A stretch of DNA of 64,000 nt, from positions 62,001-126,000 of the forward strand of contig NZ_CSTD01000007.1 in assembly GCF_001053185.1 (NCBI RefSeq), given 5' to 3'. The position numbers and the translations under genes were made by a program. Shown here piece by piece: positions 8,669 through 16,904 of the stretch. Below the pieces are notes generated by a model. That model was given only the letters and a program-made list of their open reading frames with translations. It made no database searches and was not told the origin of the DNA. This DNA is from Mycobacterium bohemicum DSM 44277. Lineage in GTDB: Bacteria > Actinomycetota > Actinomycetes > Mycobacteriales > Mycobacteriaceae. How positions within the stretch are numbered: the first letter of the stretch is position 1; every line of letters starts with the position of its first letter.

Positions 8669-9508
8669 TCAGCCGGGGACGGCCCGCAGGGTGCGGAGCA
8701 GCCTCATGCGATGGATGTTGATCCGGTGTAACAGGCTCGGGAACCGGCGGTACAAATGCCAAATGACTCGTACCGCAGCCGGAAACACGATCACTGGCGA
8801 GTTACGTCCTACACCGCGGAGGATCGCGCGGGCGGCGGCCTCGGCGCTCATCTGCGGCATCAGGTAATGGGTGCGTCGACTCAAGGTCACCACCTGCTCG
8901 CGCGGCATATTGACCACGACCATGTTGTCGTAGATTTTGGTCCTCATATCGCCGGGACATGCCACACTCACTTTCACCCCGAGGTCTGCTCCCTCGGCCC
9001 GCAGCGAAAGCGAAAGCCCCACGATCCCATGCTTGCTGGTGCAATAGGGAACATTGCCCGGCTGGGGAACCAGCCCGCTTAGCGACGAAACGTTGACTAT
9101 GTGTCCATGACCTTGGCGCGCCATTACGCGATAGGCGTGCACTGTCCCGTACACGACACCCAGCAAGTCCACATCGAGCACACGACGCCACTGCTGGATC
9201 GAGAGGTCACGAGAATCCCCGCCGATGGCGATGCCCGCGTTGTTGATCATGTAGTCGACCCGTCCATATTCGGCCACCGCGCCCTCGATCAGCCGCGCCA
9301 CCTCAGCATCGTTGGCCACGTCTACTCGCACGGCGCGTGCCGGTGCACCGGTCTGCTTCAGGCGCCCCGCTACCTGGTGCGCAGCGGCGCCGTCGACATC
9401 GGCGACCACGACGGTCGCTCCTTGACGCCCCAGTTCCTCACACAGCGCCTCGCCCAGACCCATCCCGCCGCCGGTGACAATCGCCACCGCGTTCTCGAAC
9501 CGCTGCAT
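8669..9508 (-). CDS. SDR-family oxidoreductase
   Basis: Classical short-chain dehydrogenase, 279 residues from the ATG at 9508. It has the NAD(P) motif TGGGMGLGEALCEEL, the NNAGIAIGG motif, and the catalytic YCTSK. The C-terminal tail of about 40 residues is basic and aromatic (VIWHLYRRFPSLLHRI), which could associate with membrane. The ATG at 9508 is preferred over a GTG at 9532 because GGAGAGG precedes it and the protein then starts at MQRFENAVAIVTGG. It is divergent from a TetR regulator with a palindrome between them, so it is the likely regulated target. It belongs to an accessory group absent from this site in M. tuberculosis. Confidence 0.85.
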   Translation of the reverse strand: MQRFENAVAIVTGGGMGLGEALCEELGRQGATVVVADVDGAAAHQVAGRLKQTGAPARAVRVDVANDAEVARLIEGAVAEYGRVDYMINNAGIAIGGDSRDLSIQQWRRVLDVDLLGVVYGTVHAYRVMARQGHGHIVNVSSLSGLVPQPGNVPYCTSKHGIVGLSLSLRAEGADLGVKVSVACPGDMRTKIYDNMVVVNMPREQVVTLSRRTHYLMPQMSAEAAARAILRGVGRNSPVIVFPAAVRVIWHLYRRFPSLLHRINIHRMRLLRTLRAVPG

Positions 9509-9542
9509 GGTCGGTCCTCTCCGGCGAGCCACCCAAGAATTG

Positions 9543-9565
9543 ATTACACTCGCTGTAATATTACA
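9543..9565. promoter_or_regulatory. probable TetR operator
   Basis: ATTACA (9543-9548) and TGTAAT (9554-9559) form a perfect inverted repeat with a 5-bp spacer. The second arm also forms the 12-bp perfect palindrome TGTAATATTACA (9554-9565). Three half-sites therefore lie in the 100-bp gap between the divergent SDR and TetR genes, in an AT-rich patch unusual for this genome. Confidence 0.65.
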
Positions 9566-9608
9566 TCAAATATAAGCTTTTCAGGAAGGAACGGCAACGG
9601 CAAACACT

Positions 9609-10232
9609 GTGGGCTTGCGCGAACGCAAGCGCCAGCAGACCAGGCAGAAGCTGATCAGCGCGGCCATGCGGCTTTTCGAGAAGAAAGGCTACGAGCAGAC
9701 GACCGTCGCCGAGATCGCCGCTGCCGCTGGGGTTTCCACCAAGACGTTCTTCAACTACTTCGCGAGCAAGGATGAGGTCCTCTTTCCCCACCTGTCACGC
9801 AGGATCGACGCCGCGGTGGCCCTCATCGAGCAACGCGCGCCTGATGATCAGATGGCTGACGTCCTTATGGCGGCAATGGAGCACATGCTGGCCGACGCAC
9901 TTATCGAGGAAGTCGACGGCGGTCTGGCGGCGGTGCGGCTCCCGATGATCATGTCCGTGCCCGCCGTCCAAGCAGCCACCCTGCACCGCTACTTTCTGGC
10001 CGAAGCTCGACTCGCTCGCGCGCTGCAGCAGGCCTACGCGGACGCGGTTGACCTGGCGGCAGCAGCCGCCGTCATCGGCTCGGTCATGGGTGCTGCGATC
10101 GCCGCTGCGCTCGTGTGCCTGCAGAACGGCGCTACCACAGAACAGCTCCGCGCCGTCGCCGAACGCGCCGTCGAAATTGCAGTCGACGGGGTGCGCAACG
10201 TGCCGACTAGCGCCCAGGGCGCTGATCAATAG
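9609..10232 (+). CDS. TetR-family transcriptional regulator
   Basis: The 207-residue protein has an N-terminal helix-turn-helix of the TetR type (ISAAMRLFEKKGYEQTTVAE, then AGVSTKTFFNYFASKDEV). The C-terminal part is helical and hydrophobic and would bind a ligand. It starts at a GTG at 9609. AGGAAGGA lies about 18 bases upstream, rather far, so the exact start is not certain. It is divergent from the SDR gene across the TGTAAT palindromes, which suggests autoregulation and control of the SDR. Its 3' end overlaps the convergent alcohol dehydrogenase gene by 26 bp. Confidence 0.88.
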   Translation: MGLRERKRQQTRQKLISAAMRLFEKKGYEQTTVAEIAAAAGVSTKTFFNYFASKDEVLFPHLSRRIDAAVALIEQRAPDDQMADVLMAAMEHMLADALIEEVDGGLAAVRLPMIMSVPAVQAATLHRYFLAEARLARALQQAYADAVDLAAAAAVIGSVMGAAIAAALVCLQNGATTEQLRAVAERAVEIAVDGVRNVPTSAQGADQ

Positions 10233-11448
10233 CCACCTTCACCGCACCGCTCTCGCCCTGGTCGGCGATCGCCAGGAAGGCGCTTCGCCACTGCTCCAGC
10301 GGAAAGGTGTGGGTCAGCATGGGGCGCAACTCGATTCGGCCCGCGGCGGCCAGGTCGAGGTAGTGCGCGATGGCGTGCTGGCGCCGGCCCTCGACCTCCT
10401 CGAACCCGAACGCGTTGCTGCCGACGAAAGCGATCTCCTTGAAGTACAGCGGGCTCCACTCCCAACGGCCGGGGGCGTGGACCCCGGCCTTCACCAGCGT
10501 GCCCCGCGAGCGCAGGACCCGCACACCGACCTCGAAGGTCTCCGGCTTGCCGATCGTGTCGTAGACGACGTCGACGGCCCCGGGGTGCGCCATCGGCAGG
10601 CCCTGCAGCGGCTGACGCAGCCGGCCGCCGCCCCAGGCGACGAGCGCCTCGATGACGGCCAGGCGCGGTTCGTGGGCCAGCACTACGGCGGCCCCGAACC
10701 GGCGGGCCAACTCCGCCTGGGCGTCGAAGCGCGCCACCACGGCGACGGCCACATCGGGATAGAGCGCCCGCAGGATCGCGACCGCGCACAGCCCCAGCGA
10801 GCCGGCGCCGTAGACCACGACCCGGCCCGAGCGGGGCGGGGGGTGGCGGGTGATCGCATGCAGCGACACCGAGAACGGGTCGGCGAACACGGCCGCCTCG
10901 TCGGGGATCGAGTCGGGGACGGCGAACAGCATGCTGTCGTGGGCGGGCATCAGTTCGGCGTATCCGCCGGTCACGTCGGCGGATACGCCGGTGTGGATGC
11001 CGGGCTTGATGTCGCCGTCGGTGAAGCTCCAGCACAGGCTGTAGTCGCCGCTTCGGCAGGCGGGGCATAACGGCTCGATGCCGCGCGGCCCGCAGGACAG
11101 CCACGGGTTGAGCACGACCCGCTGCCCGACCTCGAGCCCGCGCGCATCGGGGCCCATGGCCACCACGTCGGCGACCACCTCGTGACCCATCACTTGCGGA
11201 AACGAGCAGAAGGCGGCCATGGCGTTGTCGGCGTCGCCTTCGCCGAAGTCCATCAGAATTTGCTTGGAGTCCGACCCGCAGATGCCGGTGAGCCGCGGCC
11301 GGGTGAGCACCCAATCGCGGTGCGGCAGTGCCGGATCGGGCACATCGCGAAGCGCGGTCGGGGTCCGGGCGAGGTTGCGCGTCAGCGTGTTGGCGTCGGC
11401 GGGCACCTCGAAGGGCTCGGGCGGCACGCCATAGACCAGGGCCCTCAT
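10207..11448 (-). CDS. zinc-type alcohol/threonine dehydrogenase-like oxidoreductase
   Basis: Medium-chain dehydrogenase of 413 residues. The catalytic zinc region is TGICGSDSKQILMDF and QVMGHEVVADV. The structural zinc motif is reduced: PLCPACRSGDYSLC holds three closely spaced Cys, with a fourth just upstream in LSCGPRG. The Rossmann motif VVYGAGSLGLCAVAIL is near residue 220. The substrate is unknown. The ATG overlaps the stop of the upstream SDR gene in an ATGA, so the two are translationally coupled and may catalyse sequential redox steps. Its C-terminus is convergent with, and overlaps, the TetR gene. Confidence 0.85.
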   Translation of the reverse strand: MRALVYGVPPEPFEVPADANTLTRNLARTPTALRDVPDPALPHRDWVLTRPRLTGICGSDSKQILMDFGEGDADNAMAAFCSFPQVMGHEVVADVVAMGPDARGLEVGQRVVLNPWLSCGPRGIEPLCPACRSGDYSLCWSFTDGDIKPGIHTGVSADVTGGYAELMPAHDSMLFAVPDSIPDEAAVFADPFSVSLHAITRHPPPRSGRVVVYGAGSLGLCAVAILRALYPDVAVAVVARFDAQAELARRFGAAVVLAHEPRLAVIEALVAWGGGRLRQPLQGLPMAHPGAVDVVYDTIGKPETFEVGVRVLRSRGTLVKAGVHAPGRWEWSPLYFKEIAFVGSNAFGFEEVEGRRQHAIAHYLDLAAAGRIELRPMLTHTFPLEQWRSAFLAIADQGESGAVKVAIDQRPGR

Positions 11449-12233
11449 TGCGGCGACCCGCCGCTAGCGAGGCTCGCCGCACCGGCGATGAACGCGTCGA
11501 TATCGGCGTTCTTGGCGTCGACGACCGCTCGTAGATCCGGGATGTAATGCTCGAATCCTTCTGCGCCCAAGGCCTCGATGACGCCTTCGGCGACCTCGTC
11601 GGCGGCCGCCTTGGGCCCCCGGTAGAGCGGCTCCTCGCTGCCCGGTTGGTCCCAGATCTCGGTGTCGACCGCTCCGGGCTCGATGAGCTTCACCGCGATC
11701 CCGCTGCCGTGCAGGTCCACGGCCATCGCCTCGCTCCAGCCGCACAACGCGAACTTGCTTGCGCAGTAAGCAGTTTCGTGGATGAGCCCCAGCCGGCCGC
11801 CGATGCTCGACACGTTGACGATCATGCCCGATCCCCGCGCCAGCATGCGCGGCAACAGTGCCAGCGTCAGCCGCATCGGGGCGAAGAAGTTGACCCGCAT
11901 GACGTCTTCGACCTCACCGGGTTCCAGCGCCGTGACCGGGCGCCGTTTCGGGATGGCGGCGTTGTTGACGAGCACGTCGATGCCGCCGAGCGAGTCCCAT
12001 GCGCGCAGCGCCAGCCCCGATAGCGCCGGGGTGTCCGCCAAGTCCGCCACCCACATGGCCGATGCCGGCGAGGTCCGCCGGCACTCGGCCAGCACCTCGG
12101 CCAGGCGATCTCGGCGGCGCGCGATCAGGCCGACCACCGCGTTCCGCGCGGCCAACCGCCTGGCCAGCGCCGCTCCCAGGCCCGCCGAGGCACCGGTGAT
12201 GAGCACCCGTTTGCCCGCCGCCGCGTACGCCAT
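11445..12233 (-). CDS. SDR-family oxidoreductase
   Basis: Classical SDR of 262 residues, with cofactor motif ITGASAGLGAALARRL at residues 13-28, VNNAAIPKRRP, the catalytic Ser in NVSSIGG and YCASKFALCGW. The Arg-rich segment LIARRRDRL after the second strand suggests NADP(H). It is coupled to the downstream alcohol dehydrogenase by a 4-bp overlap. The pair, with the TetR-controlled SDR beyond, forms a small redox island inserted between the fucA operon and the tandem methyltransferases. Confidence 0.85.
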   Translation of the reverse strand: MAYAAAGKRVLITGASAGLGAALARRLAARNAVVGLIARRRDRLAEVLAECRRTSPASAMWVADLADTPALSGLALRAWDSLGGIDVLVNNAAIPKRRPVTALEPGEVEDVMRVNFFAPMRLTLALLPRMLARGSGMIVNVSSIGGRLGLIHETAYCASKFALCGWSEAMAVDLHGSGIAVKLIEPGAVDTEIWDQPGSEEPLYRGPKAAADEVAEGVIEALGAEGFEHYIPDLRAVVDAKNADIDAFIAGAASLASGGSPQ

Positions 12234-12323
12234 CAGTCAAGGTTGCCGCGTCCGCGCCCCGGCGTACAGTGGTAGAAGCTTGTTATATTGGCTAAGTATC
12301 CGATCGTCGAACAGGGGATGAAC

Positions 12324-13268
12324 ATGACCTCGACCAGGTACGAGGGCGACACCTGGGATCTGGCGTCCAGCGTCGGGGCGACCGCGACCATGGTCGCCGC
12401 CGCCCGCGCGATGGCCACCCGGGCCGACCGGCCGCTGATCAACGACCCCTTCGCCGAGCCGCTCGTGCGGGCGGTCGGCGTGGACCTGCTCACCCGGCTG
12501 GCCAGCGGCGAGCTGGAGCCCGCCGAACTCAACGACGTCCACGACGGCGCGCCCGGGTCGGCCGGGGCCATGTCCCGCATGGCCGACAACATGGCGGTGC
12601 GCACCAAGTTCTTCGACGAGTTCTTCCTGGGCGCCACGGAGGCGGGCATCAGGCAGGCGGTGATCCTGGCCTCCGGGCTCGACGCTCGCGCGTACCGCCT
12701 GCCCTGGCCGGCCGGCACGGTGGTCTACGAGGTCGACCAGCCCGCGGTCATCGAGTTCAAATCCCGCACCCTGGCCGAGCTCGGCGCCGCCCCCACCGCC
12801 GACCGCCGGGTGGTGGCCGTCGACCTGCGCGACGACTGGCCCGCCGCGCTGCGCGCCGCCGGCTTCGATCCGGCACAGCCGTCGGCATGGAGCGCCGAGG
12901 GCCTGCTCGGCTACCTGCCCCCGGAGGCCCAGGACCGCCTGCTGGACACCATCACCGAGCTCAGCGCGCCGGGCAGCCGGCTCGCCACCGAGAGCGCCCC
13001 CACTCCCGAGCCCGGCGACGAGGCCAAGATGAAGGAGCGCATGCAGACCATCTCCGAACGCTGGCGCGCGCACGGCTTCGACCTCGACATGGCGGGGCTG
13101 GTGTACTTCGGTGACCGCAACGAGGCCCGCGCGTACCTGGCCGACCGAGGTTGGCGGCTGCAGGCCAGCAGCATCCGGGAGTTGTTCGAGGCCAACGGGT
13201 TCGACCCGCTGCCGGACGAGGACACCCGCATGGGCGACGTGCTCTACATCAGCGGCACCCATGAGTAA
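12324..13268 (+). CDS. LCM-type SAM-dependent methyltransferase, tandem copy 1
   Basis: Paralogue of the methyltransferase at 3033, 314 residues. Motifs are DTWDLASSVGATATMVAAAR, VILASGLDARAYRL, VYEVDQPAVIEFK and WSAEGLLGYLPPEAQDRL. The ATG at 12324 is chosen because AGGGG lies seven bases before it; ATG 12318 and TTG 12288 are in frame upstream. It overlaps the next copy by 8 bp. It corresponds to the Rv0725c/Rv0726c group in M. tuberculosis. The function of the family is not known; lipid or polyketide methylation has been suggested. Confidence 0.87.
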   Translation: MTSTRYEGDTWDLASSVGATATMVAAARAMATRADRPLINDPFAEPLVRAVGVDLLTRLASGELEPAELNDVHDGAPGSAGAMSRMADNMAVRTKFFDEFFLGATEAGIRQAVILASGLDARAYRLPWPAGTVVYEVDQPAVIEFKSRTLAELGAAPTADRRVVAVDLRDDWPAALRAAGFDPAQPSAWSAEGLLGYLPPEAQDRLLDTITELSAPGSRLATESAPTPEPGDEAKMKERMQTISERWRAHGFDLDMAGLVYFGDRNEARAYLADRGWRLQASSIRELFEANGFDPLPDEDTRMGDVLYISGTHE

Positions 13269-14166
13269 GGGCCGCAGGGACGGGGACAGCTGGGGTCTGG
13301 CGTCGAGCGTCGGGGCGACCGCCACCATGGTGGCGGCGTCGCGCGCCCTGGCTTCGCAGGGACCGGACGCCCTGCTCGACGATCCACTGGCCGACCCGCT
13401 GGTGCGCGCCGTGGGGTTGGACCCCTTCATCCGGATCATCGACGGCGACGCCTCTTTCGAGGACGACCCGCTGCTCAACCGCAAGGCGCGGGTTCAGCAG
13501 ATCGCGGTGCGGACGAGGTTCTTCGACGACTTCTTCACCGGCGCCACCGGCGAGGGGATACGGCAGGCGGTGATTCTCGCGTCGGGCCTCGACACCCGGC
13601 CGTACCGGCTGCGCTGGCCGGCCGGCACCGTGGTCTACGAGATAGACCAGCCGCGGGTCATCGACTTCAAGACCACGACGCTGGCCGGGCTGGGCGCGCA
13701 GCCCACCGCCGATCGGCGCGCGGTCGGCATCGACCTGCGCGAGGACTGGCCGGCGGCGTTGCGGGACAGCGGCTTTGACGTGACCCAGCCCGCCGCGTGG
13801 AGCGCCGAGGGGTTGCTGCCCTACCTGCCGCCCGACGCCCAGGACCGCCTGTTCGACCACATCACCGCGCTCAGCGCGCCGGGCAGTCGCCTGGCCACCG
13901 AACACGTGCCGGACCCCAACGCCTTCACCGACGAGCGCCTGCAGGCCATCACCGAGCGGTGGAAGCGCGCCGGTTTCGACCTCGACGCCGCCGACCTGTT
14001 CTATCGGGGCGAGCGCAGCGTCGTCGTCGACTACCTGACCGGCCACGGCTGGCGGGTGACGACCCATCCCGCCCGGGAACTGTACGAGCGGCACGGCTTC
14101 GAGTTCCCCGAGGAGCTCACCGCGGCCTTCGGAGACCTGAGCTACGTCGACGCGACGCTGAAGTAG
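13261..14166 (+). CDS. LCM-type SAM-dependent methyltransferase, tandem copy 2
   Basis: 301 residues, starting inside the end of copy 1 (8-bp overlap). It keeps GLASSVGATATMVAASR, VILASGLDTRPYRL, VYEIDQPRVIDFK and WSAEGLLPYLPPDAQDRL. The N-terminal Trp-Gly-Leu replaces the usual Trp-Asp-Leu, a small departure at a strongly conserved site. Translation is probably coupled to copy 1. Substrate unknown. Confidence 0.87.
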   Translation: MSKGRRDGDSWGLASSVGATATMVAASRALASQGPDALLDDPLADPLVRAVGLDPFIRIIDGDASFEDDPLLNRKARVQQIAVRTRFFDDFFTGATGEGIRQAVILASGLDTRPYRLRWPAGTVVYEIDQPRVIDFKTTTLAGLGAQPTADRRAVGIDLREDWPAALRDSGFDVTQPAAWSAEGLLPYLPPDAQDRLFDHITALSAPGSRLATEHVPDPNAFTDERLQAITERWKRAGFDLDAADLFYRGERSVVVDYLTGHGWRVTTHPARELYERHGFEFPEELTAAFGDLSYVDATLK

Positions 14167-14175
14167 GGTTCCCCC

Positions 14176-15090
14176 ATGCCACGCACTCACGACGACGAGT
14201 GGGACCTGGCGTCCAGTGTGGGCGCGACCGCGACGATGGTCGCGGCCGGGCGCGCCATGGCGACGAAGGATCCCCGCGGCCTGATCGACGATCCCTTCGC
14301 CGAACCCCTGGTCCGGGCGGTCGGGATCGAGTTGTTCGTCAAGATGATGGACGGGGATTTCGACGTCGAGGCGGTCGAGGACTTTCCCCCGGAACGCCGC
14401 CAGGCGATCATCGACGGGATGGCCGTGCGCACACGGTTTTTCGACGACTACTTCATCGACGCGGCCGGCGCCGGCGTTCGCCAGGCGGTGATACTCGCCT
14501 CCGGACTGGATTCACGCGCCTACCGGCTGCCGTGGCCGGCCGGCACGGTGGTCTACGAGCTCGACCAGCCGCGGGTGATCGATTTCAAGACAACGACTTT
14601 GGCCGACATCGGCGCCCAGCCGACCGCCACCCGGCGGACCGTCCCCATCGACCTGCGCGCGGACTGGCCGGCGGCGCTCAAGGCGGCCGGGATCGACACC
14701 GCCGCGCCGATCGCCTGGCTGGCCGAAGGCCTGCTGATCTACCTTCCGCCCGAGGCGCAGGACCGGCTGTTCGACAACATCACCGACCTCAGCGTGCCCG
14801 GCAGCACGATCGCGACCGAATTCGTGCCCGGGATCGTGGATTTCGACGCCGACCGGGTCCGGGAGATGTCCGGTTCCTTCAGGGAGCGCGGGCTCGACAT
14901 CGACATGGCATCCCTGGTCTACGCCGGCGAGCGCAACCACGTGCTGGACTACCTGGGCGCCAAGGGCTGGGACGTGCAGGGCGTCACGCGGACGGAGTTG
15001 TTCGGGCGCAACGGGATCGAGGCGCCCGCCCCGGAGAACGACGACCCGCTGGGCGAGATCATCTTCATCAGCGGCCGGCTCGCCGGCTGA
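14176..15090 (+). CDS. LCM-type SAM-dependent methyltransferase, tandem copy 3
   Basis: 304 residues, starting 9 bp after copy 2, with a purine-rich AGGG before the ATG. Motifs are EWDLASSVGATATMVAAGR, VILASGLDSRAYRL and VYELDQPRVIDFK. In the WxAEGLL motif the usual Ser is Leu (WLAEGLLIYLPPEAQDRL). The stop lies two bases from the convergent sppA stop. The three tandem copies are clearly homologous to each other and to the copy at 3033 but have diverged in the middle, consistent with old duplication. Confidence 0.87.
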   Translation: MPRTHDDEWDLASSVGATATMVAAGRAMATKDPRGLIDDPFAEPLVRAVGIELFVKMMDGDFDVEAVEDFPPERRQAIIDGMAVRTRFFDDYFIDAAGAGVRQAVILASGLDSRAYRLPWPAGTVVYELDQPRVIDFKTTTLADIGAQPTATRRTVPIDLRADWPAALKAAGIDTAAPIAWLAEGLLIYLPPEAQDRLFDNITDLSVPGSTIATEFVPGIVDFDADRVREMSGSFRERGLDIDMASLVYAGERNHVLDYLGAKGWDVQGVTRTELFGRNGIEAPAPENDDPLGEIIFISGRLAG

Positions 15091-15092
15091 GG

Positions 15093-16865
15093 CTAGAGTC
15101 GCGAGGAGCCCCGCCACAGCGCGTTGGCGCCGCTCATCGACCGCTCGAGGTTTTCCACTATTCCGGCCACCGTGCGGGCAAGCAGGCCGCCCAACGCGTC
15201 GGGCAGCGACGCGGCCGTGGGCTGCGACGAGGTCCGGGGGCGCACCATGTCCAGCAGCGAGGAACCCGGATAGCGGATCAGTCGCACGTCGGTGTCCGGG
15301 TCCAGGCCCGCCAGGACCTTGGCCCGGCGCACCGCGGTCCGGAAGCCGCCGAGCTCGTCGACCAGGCCGCGCTCGCGGGCGTCCGTGCCCGTCCAGACCC
15401 GGCCCCGCGCAACGAGATCCATGGCCTCGGTCGTCATGTTGCGGCCCTGGGCGGCCCGCTCGACGAAGTCGCGGTAGGACAGGTCCGCCTCGGCCTCGCG
15501 GTGCGCCCGCTGCTCCGGGGTGAACCGCGCGTCGATCGACCAGGCGTCCGCATTGGCGTGGGTGCGCACGGTGTCCGACCCGACGCCCAGGCGCTCCAGC
15601 AGGTCACGCACCACCAGCTTTCCGGTGATCACCCCGATCGAGCCGGTGATCGTCCCCGGGTTGGCGACGATCGCGTCGGCGCCCATCGCGACGTAGTAGC
15701 CGCCCGAGGCGGCGACGCCGCCCATGGACGCCACCACCGGCTTGCCGCGTTCGCGGGCCCTCGCCACCTCGCGCCAGATCGTCTCCGACGCGGTCACCGC
15801 GCCCCCGGGGCTGTCCACCCGCAGCACGATGGCGGACACCGCATCGTCGGCGGCGGCCTCCCGCAGCGCCGCGGTGATGGTGTCGCTTCCCGCGGAAGAC
15901 GGGCCGATCGGCAACATCTGCGGCCCGCCGCGCCCGCCGACGATCGCGCCGTCGACCGTGATCACCGCGAGGGTGGGCTTGGGGCGGCGACCGGGAACCG
16001 GCGGTGCGGGCGGCGCCAACCGCGGCCGCGACGCCGCGGCATAGCGGGTCAGATAGAGCAGGGGCGGGCAGTTTCGTTCCGAATGATTCTGCACGCCAAC
16101 GAGTTCGGCGATGCGCGAGTAGGCCTGATCGCGGAATCCGATCCGGTCGATCAGTCCCGAGGCGACGGCGTCATCGCGCAGTAGCGGCGCCCGGTCGGCC
16201 AACGCGTCCAGCGCGGCCGCGTCGACCCCGCGTGAGCGCGCCACGCCCTGCCACACCTGTTCCTGCAGGCTTTCCAGCATCCTGGTGACCGCCTCGCGGT
16301 GCGCGTCGGTGAAGCCGTGCTCGGTGAAAACGTTTGCCGCCGACTTGTATTCGCCGCGTGCGACGATCTGCGCCTCGATTCCGGCCTTGTCCAGCGCGTC
16401 GCGCAGGAACGTGGCGTTGCTGGCGAACCCGACCAGCCCGACGGTCCCGGCCGGCTGCATCCACACCTCGCCGAAGGCCGAAGCCAGGTAATAGCACAGC
16501 GTGCCCGGGTAGGTCTCCGCCCAGGCCAGCGACGGCTTGACGGCGGTGAACGCCGCGATCGCCTCGCGCAGCTCTTGAACCGCCCCGGGCGGCGATGCCG
16601 CCAACTGCACCCGGGCGATCATCCCGGCCACCCGCGGGTCCTCGGCGGCGCGGTGGATCGCGGAGACGGTGTCGCGCAGCGTCATCGGCCGGCTGCCGCT
16701 GATGATCGCCAGCGGGTCGAAGCCCGTCGTCTCCGGCGGGACCGTCCGCACGTCGAGCTCGAGCACGCAACCGTTGGGCACGCCGTGGTGGCGGGCGGTG
16801 TCGACCCTGCCGGCCAGGGCCTGCAGCTCGTTGAGTCCGGGTAGGGAGCGCAGCAATGCGAACAT
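15093..16865 (-). CDS. sppA: signal peptide peptidase SppA (protease IV)
   Basis: A 590-residue double-domain S49 protease. The N-terminal domain supplies the catalytic Lys in ARGEYKSAANVF near residue 180. The C-terminal domain supplies the Ser nucleophile in MGGVAASGGYYVA. Other family blocks are AETYPGTLCYYLASAFGEVW and LRVDSPGGAVTASETIW. SppA degrades leftover signal peptides in the membrane. The ATG at 16865 (MFALLRSLPGLNELQALAGR) matches the M. tuberculosis protein Rv0724 and lies seven bases after TACTGT; the longer open frame upstream is antisense to the next gene. No strong N-terminal membrane segment is seen. Confidence 0.93.
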   Translation of the reverse strand: MFALLRSLPGLNELQALAGRVDTARHHGVPNGCVLELDVRTVPPETTGFDPLAIISGSRPMTLRDTVSAIHRAAEDPRVAGMIARVQLAASPPGAVQELREAIAAFTAVKPSLAWAETYPGTLCYYLASAFGEVWMQPAGTVGLVGFASNATFLRDALDKAGIEAQIVARGEYKSAANVFTEHGFTDAHREAVTRMLESLQEQVWQGVARSRGVDAAALDALADRAPLLRDDAVASGLIDRIGFRDQAYSRIAELVGVQNHSERNCPPLLYLTRYAAASRPRLAPPAPPVPGRRPKPTLAVITVDGAIVGGRGGPQMLPIGPSSAGSDTITAALREAAADDAVSAIVLRVDSPGGAVTASETIWREVARARERGKPVVASMGGVAASGGYYVAMGADAIVANPGTITGSIGVITGKLVVRDLLERLGVGSDTVRTHANADAWSIDARFTPEQRAHREAEADLSYRDFVERAAQGRNMTTEAMDLVARGRVWTGTDARERGLVDELGGFRTAVRRAKVLAGLDPDTDVRLIRYPGSSLLDMVRPRTSSQPTAASLPDALGGLLARTVAGIVENLERSMSGANALWRGSSRL

Positions 16866-16872
16866 ACCTGCG

Positions 16873-16898
16873 ACAGTACCGGCGAACGACCGTACGGT
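16873..16898. promoter_or_regulatory. back-to-back leaderless promoters of sppA and the F420-type oxidoreductase
   Basis: On the minus strand TACTGT (16873-16878) is followed by seven bases and the sppA ATG. On the plus strand TACGGT (16893-16898) is followed by six bases and the GTG at 16905. Both start codons would lie at or next to the transcription start. Only 14 bp separate the two -10 hexamers. Confidence 0.55.
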
Positions 16899-16904
16899 GG
16901 TCAG

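Noticed and set aside
3014..12298. Shared GCTAAGTA upstream of two methyltransferase genes (3014-3021 and 12291-12298)
   Set aside because: Eight bases only, at different distances from the starts; likely -10 region similarity by chance.
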